From DATBLE01 sp036555585 (GTDB lineage: Bacteria; Actinomycetota; Thermoleophilia; Gaiellales; Gaiellaceae), in the NCBI GenBank assembly GCA_036555585.1, contig DATBLE010000027.1:109305-173304 (forward strand): DNA of 64,000 bases, written 5' to 3'. The notes beneath the pieces were generated by a model. It searched no databases. It was not told where the DNA came from and worked only from the letters and a program-made list of their open reading frames with translations. Below are positions 59,932 to 64,000 of this stretch, piece after piece (positions within the stretch are counted from its first letter, which is position 1; each line of letters opens with the position of its first letter). Position numbers and translations under genes: made by a program.

Positions 59932-61037
59932 CGCCCGAACGGCGCCGGTTCCAGCGGCATCGGCATGCCCCCGGCGCGCAGGGACGCAGTGGCCGTCTCG
60001 AGCAGCGAGACCACGCGCCGGGCCGAGGCGCCGTCGGTCTCGGGCGCGGTTCCGTTCAGGCAGCAGTCGGCGAAGTGCGCCAGCTGCACCCTGAGCGGCT
60101 CCGTCCCCGGCACCTTCGGCGCGTGGATGTCCCCGTCGCGGATGAGGGCTTTGAAGTAGCCGAAGTCGGCTCCGCGGCCCTCGTCGGAGGCCGCCTCGTA
60201 GCTCGCTCCGCGGTCGAACACCTTCACCTTCTCGACGGGCTCGACGTCGTCGAAGACGATCATCCGCCGGTCGCCGACCACCGTCACGCGCCGCACCTTG
60301 TGCGGATCGAGCCAGGACACGTGCGCCGCACCCATCGCTCCGCTTTCGAAGTCGACGTGCAGGAAAGCGACGTCCTCGAAGCCCTTGCGCAGGAACGCCT
60401 GCCCGGTCGCAAGGGCGGCGACCGGGTTGCTGTCGATGAGGTAGAAGAGGATCGAGAGGTCGTGCGGCGCCAGGTCCCAGAGGGCGTTCACGTCGGTTCG
60501 AATCGGCCCCAGGCCCGTGCGGATCGTGTGGCAGTAGAGGACCCGGCCGACCTCGCCGTCCGTGATCAGCTCGCGCATCATGCGGATGCCGGGGTTGAAG
60601 ATGAACGTGTGGCCGACGGAGAGCACGAGGCCCGCCCGGTCCGCGGCGGCGATCAGCTCGTCGCACTCGCCGGTCGTCATCGCGAGCGGCTTCTCGCAGA
60701 GGACGTGCTTGCCGTTCTCGAGCGCGGCCAGGCTGAGCGTGTGGTGGGTCGACGTCGGCGTCGAGACGATGACGGCGTCGACGTCGTTTGCCTCGATCAC
60801 GTCGGCCGGATCGCGGCTCGTCCGCACGCCGGGGTAGCGGGTGCGGATCAGCTCGATCGCGTCCTGGGAGATGTCGCAGGCGGCGACGAGCTGCGTCTCT
60901 CCGAGCTCGGCGGCCAGCCGCGCGTAGTGCGGCCCCCAGTAGCCGACGCCGATGAGGCCCAGCCTCAGCGTGTTGACGTCGTCGTCTCTCGGCCGCCGCG
61001 GCGCCGTCCGGGTCCCGGTCGTCGGAGCGTACGCCAC
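59928..61037 (-). CDS. Gfo/Idh/MocA sugar-nucleotide dehydrogenase (WlbA/WbpB-like)
   Basis: A 369-residue oxidoreductase with Rossmann motif GLIGVGYWGPHYARL, VSTPTSTHHTLSLAALENGKHVLCEKPLAM with the family Lys, and the substrate-site segments GHTFIFNPGIRMMRELI and DVNALWDLAPHDLSILFYL. These match UDP-GlcNAc(A) 3-dehydrogenases. The N-terminal 20 residues (TTGTRTAPRRPRDDD) are a non-homologous leader, so translation may begin at a GTG near residue 21. It feeds the aminotransferase. Confidence 0.88.
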   Translation of the reverse strand: MAYAPTTGTRTAPRRPRDDDVNTLRLGLIGVGYWGPHYARLAAELGETQLVAACDISQDAIELIRTRYPGVRTSRDPADVIEANDVDAVIVSTPTSTHHTLSLAALENGKHVLCEKPLAMTTGECDELIAAADRAGLVLSVGHTFIFNPGIRMMRELITDGEVGRVLYCHTIRTGLGPIRTDVNALWDLAPHDLSILFYLIDSNPVAALATGQAFLRKGFEDVAFLHVDFESGAMGAAHVSWLDPHKVRRVTVVGDRRMIVFDDVEPVEKVKVFDRGASYEAASDEGRGADFGYFKALIRDGDIHAPKVPGTEPLRVQLAHFADCCLNGTAPETDGASARRVVSLLETATASLRAGGMPMPLEPAPFGR

Positions 61038-61040
61038 GGC

Positions 61041-61553
61041 CTAGCCCTCGCCCTCGGGGGCGCGGCCGGCCGGCCGCGCCGGGTTGCCCGCCACGACGAC
61101 ACCCGGCTCGACGTCACGCGTGACGACTGCGCCCGCGCCGACGAGCGCCCCGCGTCCGATCCGGATGCCGCCGAGGATCGTCGCTCCCGAGCCGAGCGTC
61201 GCGCCGCGCTCCACCGTGGTCGGCAGGAGCGTCCAGTCCCCCTCGCCCTGCAGGCGACCGTCCACGGCCGCCCGCGGGTACTTGTCGTTGACGAAGGTCA
61301 CGCCGTGGCTGACGAAGACCTCGTCCTCGATCGTCACGCCGGTACAGATGAACGAATGACTCTGGATCTTGCAGTTGGCACCCACCGTTACCCCCCCCTG
61401 AATCTCGACGAACGGTCCGATGCGCGAGTTGTCGCCGATTCGACAGCCGTACAGATTGCTGAAAGCGTAGACGACGACGTTCTTCCCGAACGCGACGTTT
61501 TCGATCAGGCGATAAGGTGCCTCGTTTGCAGGGGCATTTGCCATTCCTCTCAT
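61041..61553 (-). CDS. Hexapeptide-repeat N-acetyltransferase (WlbB/WbpD-like)
   Basis: A left-handed beta-helix acyltransferase of about 170 residues with repeated hexads (IGDNSRIGPFVEIQGGVTVGANCKI, LGSGATILGGIRIGRGALVGAGAVV). The NDKYPRAAVDG loop and the final VVAGNPARPAG are typical of WlbB/WbpD, which acetylate the 3-amino group. ATG 61553 or 61544 could be the start. It ends three bases before the dehydrogenase gene. Confidence 0.88.
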   Translation of the reverse strand: MRGMANAPANEAPYRLIENVAFGKNVVVYAFSNLYGCRIGDNSRIGPFVEIQGGVTVGANCKIQSHSFICTGVTIEDEVFVSHGVTFVNDKYPRAAVDGRLQGEGDWTLLPTTVERGATLGSGATILGGIRIGRGALVGAGAVVTRDVEPGVVVAGNPARPAGRAPEGEG

Positions 61554-61633
61554 GATGACAGCTGTTCGGCGGCGCGCCACGCTCCGCACCGAAATCCGCG
61601 CGGAGCGCACTGCGGGCGGCTGACCTCGGCCGG

Positions 61634-62767
61634 ATGACGTCGATCGGAGAGGCGGTGTCGCGCCTGCGCGCGTGGGGCGAAGCGCGCGACTGGAAGGGCT
61701 ACGACCCCTATGACGCGCTGAACAGCCCCGCGGCTCCTGCCCTGTCCCTCGGCACCGCCCTCGGCCGCAGGCTCGTCACGCAGGCCGTCAAGCTTTCCCC
61801 GGCCAACCTGCGGCCGCTGCTCGGGATCAGGCCGGACTGGAATGCGAAGGCCGTCGGCCTGGTCGCTTCCGGCTACGCGCGGCTGTGGGCGGCGACAGGC
61901 GACGAGACGTGCCGGCGGGCGGCCGGTCGCTGGCTCGAGTGGCTCGAGCAGCACCATTCCGGCGATGCGTCCGGGCTTGCGTGGGGATACCACTTCGACG
62001 TGCAGACGAGGTTCTTCTTCTACCCGCGCGGGGCGCCGAACACGATTGCCACCTCGTTCGTGGCCCAGGCGTTCATGGACGGGTGCGACCTCCTCGGCGA
62101 CGAACGCTGGCGGGCCGCCGCGGAGTCGGCCGCCCTGTATCTCGAGCGGAGGATGTACGCGCCGGGCGGGTACTTCCGCTACCTGCCGGAGAGCAGCGAC
62201 CTGATCCACAACGCGAACCTGCTCGCCTGCGCCGTGCTGGCCCGCACCGGCTCCGGCCCCGGCGAGGCCGTCGAGCGGGCGCTCGAGACGTCGTTGCGGG
62301 CCCAGCGCCCGGACGGCTCGTGGCCGTATGCGGCCGGCGACGTCGGCACCTGGGTCGACAACTTCCACACTGCCTACGTACTCGAGTCCCTCGCACTGTG
62401 CAAGGAGCGGTTTCCCGCCGTCGAGGAGGCGCTCGAGCGAGGTACCGCGTTCTGGGAGCGCGAGCTCTTCCTCGCCGACGGCCGGCCGAAGAACGACCTC
62501 GAGCACGTCTATCCGATCGACGCCCACTGCTACGCCAGCGCGATCGACGCCTGGCTTGCGCTCGGGCGGGTCGCTCCCGCGCGACGGACGGCGCTGCTGC
62601 TCGTCGAGCGCATGCTCGCTCCGGCCGGGTACGTCTGGTTCCAGGAGTGGCGGCACTGGACGAACCGCGTCCCGTTCGTCCGCTGGACCACCGCGCCCGG
62701 CTTCCGCGCTCTGGCGGGCCTGATGCTGGCGGAAAGAGACGATGCGGATCTGGATCGACCTCGCTAA
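61634..62767 (+). CDS. Six-hairpin-like (alpha/alpha toroid) protein of polysaccharide locus
   Basis: A 377-residue protein built of paired helices: WNAKAVGLVASGYARLWAATGD, WLEWLEQHHSGDASGLAWGYHFDVQ, PNTIATSFVAQAFMDGCDLLGD, QRPDGSWPYAAGD and WVDNFHTAYVLESLAL. This is the pattern of six-hairpin glycosidases or terpene-cyclase-like toroids. Relatives occur in capsule loci and may trim or modify glycan. No catalytic acid is certain. It overlaps the start of the DUF354 gene by 26 bases. Confidence 0.72.
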   Translation: MTSIGEAVSRLRAWGEARDWKGYDPYDALNSPAAPALSLGTALGRRLVTQAVKLSPANLRPLLGIRPDWNAKAVGLVASGYARLWAATGDETCRRAAGRWLEWLEQHHSGDASGLAWGYHFDVQTRFFFYPRGAPNTIATSFVAQAFMDGCDLLGDERWRAAAESAALYLERRMYAPGGYFRYLPESSDLIHNANLLACAVLARTGSGPGEAVERALETSLRAQRPDGSWPYAAGDVGTWVDNFHTAYVLESLALCKERFPAVEEALERGTAFWERELFLADGRPKNDLEHVYPIDAHCYASAIDAWLALGRVAPARRTALLLVERMLAPAGYVWFQEWRHWTNRVPFVRWTTAPGFRALAGLMLAERDDADLDRPR

Positions 62768-63761
62768 CTCGCCTCACGTCGCGGTGGTCGGGCCCGTCGT
62801 GGAGCGGCTCGCGGGCGAGGGGCACGACGTCGTCCTGACGGCGCGCGACCACGCCCAGACGGCCGAGCTGGCGCGCTCGCGCTGGCCGAGCGTCCTGGTC
62901 GTAGGCGGTGAGAGCCCGCCCGGGCGGGCGGCCAAGGGAGCGGCGATCGCCGGCCGGGCCAACAGCCTGCGGCGCTTCGCGCTTGAGCGCCGCCCCGACG
63001 TGGCCTTCTCGCACGGCTCCTACGCGCAGATCGTCGCCGCCCGGGCGGCACGGGTTCCGGCGGTGACGATGATGGACTACGAGCACCAGCCCGCCAACCA
63101 CCTCAGCTTCCGGCTCGCGCAACGAGTGATCGTCCCCGAGGTCTTCCCCGAGGCGGCCCTGCGCCGCTACGGGGCGCGGCCCAAGAAGGTGATCCGCTAC
63201 CCGGGGTTCAAGGAGGAGCTCTACCTCGCCGGCTTCGCGCCGTCGGCACAGGTTCTGCACGAGCTCGGGCTCGACGCCGCGGCCGTCGTCGCCGTATTCC
63301 GGCCTCCGGCCGACGGCGCGCTCTACCACCGGATGGCCAACGAGCGCTTCGACGACGCCCTTCGCCTCGCCCTCGACCGCGAGGACGTGCAGATCGTCCT
63401 CCTGCCGCGAACCACGGAGCAGCGCGCGCGCTACGAGGCGCTGCGGCCGCGTGTGCGCGTGCCGCAGCAAGCCGTCGACGGCCGCTCGCTGCTCGCCGCC
63501 GCCGATCTGACGATCGGCGCCGGCGGCACGATGAACCGGGAGTCGGCCGTGCTCGGCACGCCCACCTACACGGTCTTCGCGGGCCGCCTGGCCGCCGTCG
63601 ACGCCGAGCTGATCCGGCTGGGCCGCCTGCACGACCTGCGCGAGCCCGGCAGCCGGCCGCGCTTCGAGAAGAAGCAGCCGGGCTCGGGGCTTCGCGCCGA
63701 ACACGCCGAGGCGATCCTCGCGGCCGCGCTGCGCGGGATCGGCTCGGTCACGCGGCGGTGA
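62742..63761 (+). CDS. DUF354-family glycosyltransferase-like protein
   Basis: A 339-residue protein with MRIWIDLANSPHVAVVGPVV, HGSYAQIVAARAARVPAVTMMDYEHQPANH and the C-terminal LTIGAGGTMNRESAVLGTPTY. This matches DUF354, whose fold is GT-B-like and close to UDP-GlcNAc 2-epimerase/glycosyltransferases. A role in making or transferring a sugar of the surface polymer is inferred from context. It is translationally coupled to the preceding gene. Confidence 0.85.
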   Translation: MRIWIDLANSPHVAVVGPVVERLAGEGHDVVLTARDHAQTAELARSRWPSVLVVGGESPPGRAAKGAAIAGRANSLRRFALERRPDVAFSHGSYAQIVAARAARVPAVTMMDYEHQPANHLSFRLAQRVIVPEVFPEAALRRYGARPKKVIRYPGFKEELYLAGFAPSAQVLHELGLDAAAVVAVFRPPADGALYHRMANERFDDALRLALDREDVQIVLLPRTTEQRARYEALRPRVRVPQQAVDGRSLLAAADLTIGAGGTMNRESAVLGTPTYTVFAGRLAAVDAELIRLGRLHDLREPGSRPRFEKKQPGSGLRAEHAEAILAAALRGIGSVTRR

Positions 63762-63781
63762 GCGCGGAGAGCGCGCGAGGC

Positions 63782-64000
63782 CTACGTGAGGTCGTAGGCC
63801 ACGGTGCCGTCCTGGTTGAGGACGATCCCGAGGAGGTTCACGTCGGCGAGGGCGACCTTCCGCAGCGCCGAGAGGAGCGGACGGCGTCGCCCGGTGCGCT
63901 TCGCCACCATCGCCAGCGCCGTTCCGGTGTTCGAAGAGATGCTCGTCGCGTCGGCCGCCGCGTGCACGGGCGGCGTGTCGATCACGACTGCTTCGTACTG
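63782..64000 (-). CDS. BY-kinase (CpsD/CapB-like), partial, C-terminal end
   Basis: The last 72 residues of a minus-strand gene cut by the window edge. QYEAVVIDTPPVHAAADATSI is the Walker B region of a polysaccharide tyrosine kinase, and VNLLGIVLNQDGTVAYDLT is the typical end of the domain. Only one Tyr remains near the C terminus, so the Tyr cluster of the kinase at 53274 is absent. It implies a second Wzz/kinase unit beyond the window. Confidence 0.82.
   Translation of the reverse strand, partial: QYEAVVIDTPPVHAAADATSISSNTGTALAMVAKRTGRRRPLLSALRKVALADVNLLGIVLNQDGTVAYDLT

Overview
The window reads as chromosomal DNA of a very GC-rich actinobacterium. The evidence is dense coding, many GTG and some TTG starts, 4-nt stop/start overlaps, an F420-type luciferase-like oxidoreductase, DivIVA-like coiled-coil proteins, a MarP-like membrane serine protease and a DUF6458 protein. 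A Thermoleophilia-type lineage (Gaiellales/Solirubrobacterales) is my inference; no rRNA or taxonomic marker is present to prove it.

Layout. 1-5.7 kb: a MarR regulator with an MFS exporter and a sharp palindromic operator, then a BtpA/two-dehydrogenase operon and a Tat-secreted intradiol dioxygenase. 5.7-15.5 kb: an aminotransferase, small cupin/ABM/SnoaL-type proteins, a 923-aa LuxR-family ATPase regulator, and a TetR regulator divergent from an FAD oxidase across a 28-bp imperfect palindrome. 15.5-20.3 kb: a cyclic-nucleotide-binding protein, a four-PASTA membrane protein, a YihY-type membrane protein and several tiny membrane or DNA-binding genes. 20.4-24.2 kb: a segment bounded by two perfect 42-bp copies of the 3' half of tRNA-Asp(GTC); it holds an MgtA-like P-type ATPase and an ABC ATPase gene cut off just before the tRNA. 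24.2-25.3 kb: a tiny membrane gene and a secreted TQ-repeat protein.

25.3-41.5 kb: a long run of acyl-CoA/lipid genes (three acyl-CoA dehydrogenases, acyl-CoA ligase, thioesterases, SDRs, quinone oxidoreductase, haloalkane-dehalogenase-like hydrolase, GlcD-like oxidase, LLM oxidoreductase, APH-like kinase). Most are coupled by overlapping stop/start codons, and two appear to start at CTG. A small unknown gene at 36.2 kb is bracketed by near-identical inverted hairpins. 41.5-45.5 kb: a branched-chain amino-acid-type ABC transporter (LivJ, LivM, LivH, LivF, no LivG). 45.5-51.3 kb: accessory DNA with two toxin-antitoxin pairs, a MarP-like protease plus a decayed second copy of its active-site segment, a broken sugar-dehydrogenase gene, a DUF4143-type ATPase and a 3' tRNA remnant. 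51.3-53.1 kb: a fused homocysteine methyltransferase/methylenetetrahydrofolate reductase.

53.3-64 kb: a cell-surface polysaccharide locus. It has a Wzz/BY-kinase, three consecutive coiled-coil (DivIVA-like) proteins, a polyprenyl glycosylphosphotransferase, a three-gene cassette resembling the Wlb/Wbp 2,3-diamino-sugar pathway, a six-hairpin-type protein, a DUF354 protein and the 3' end of a second BY-kinase. A family of 28-bp intergenic palindromes recurs at 1.8, 45.6 and 46.7 kb, with a shorter relative at 40.6 kb.
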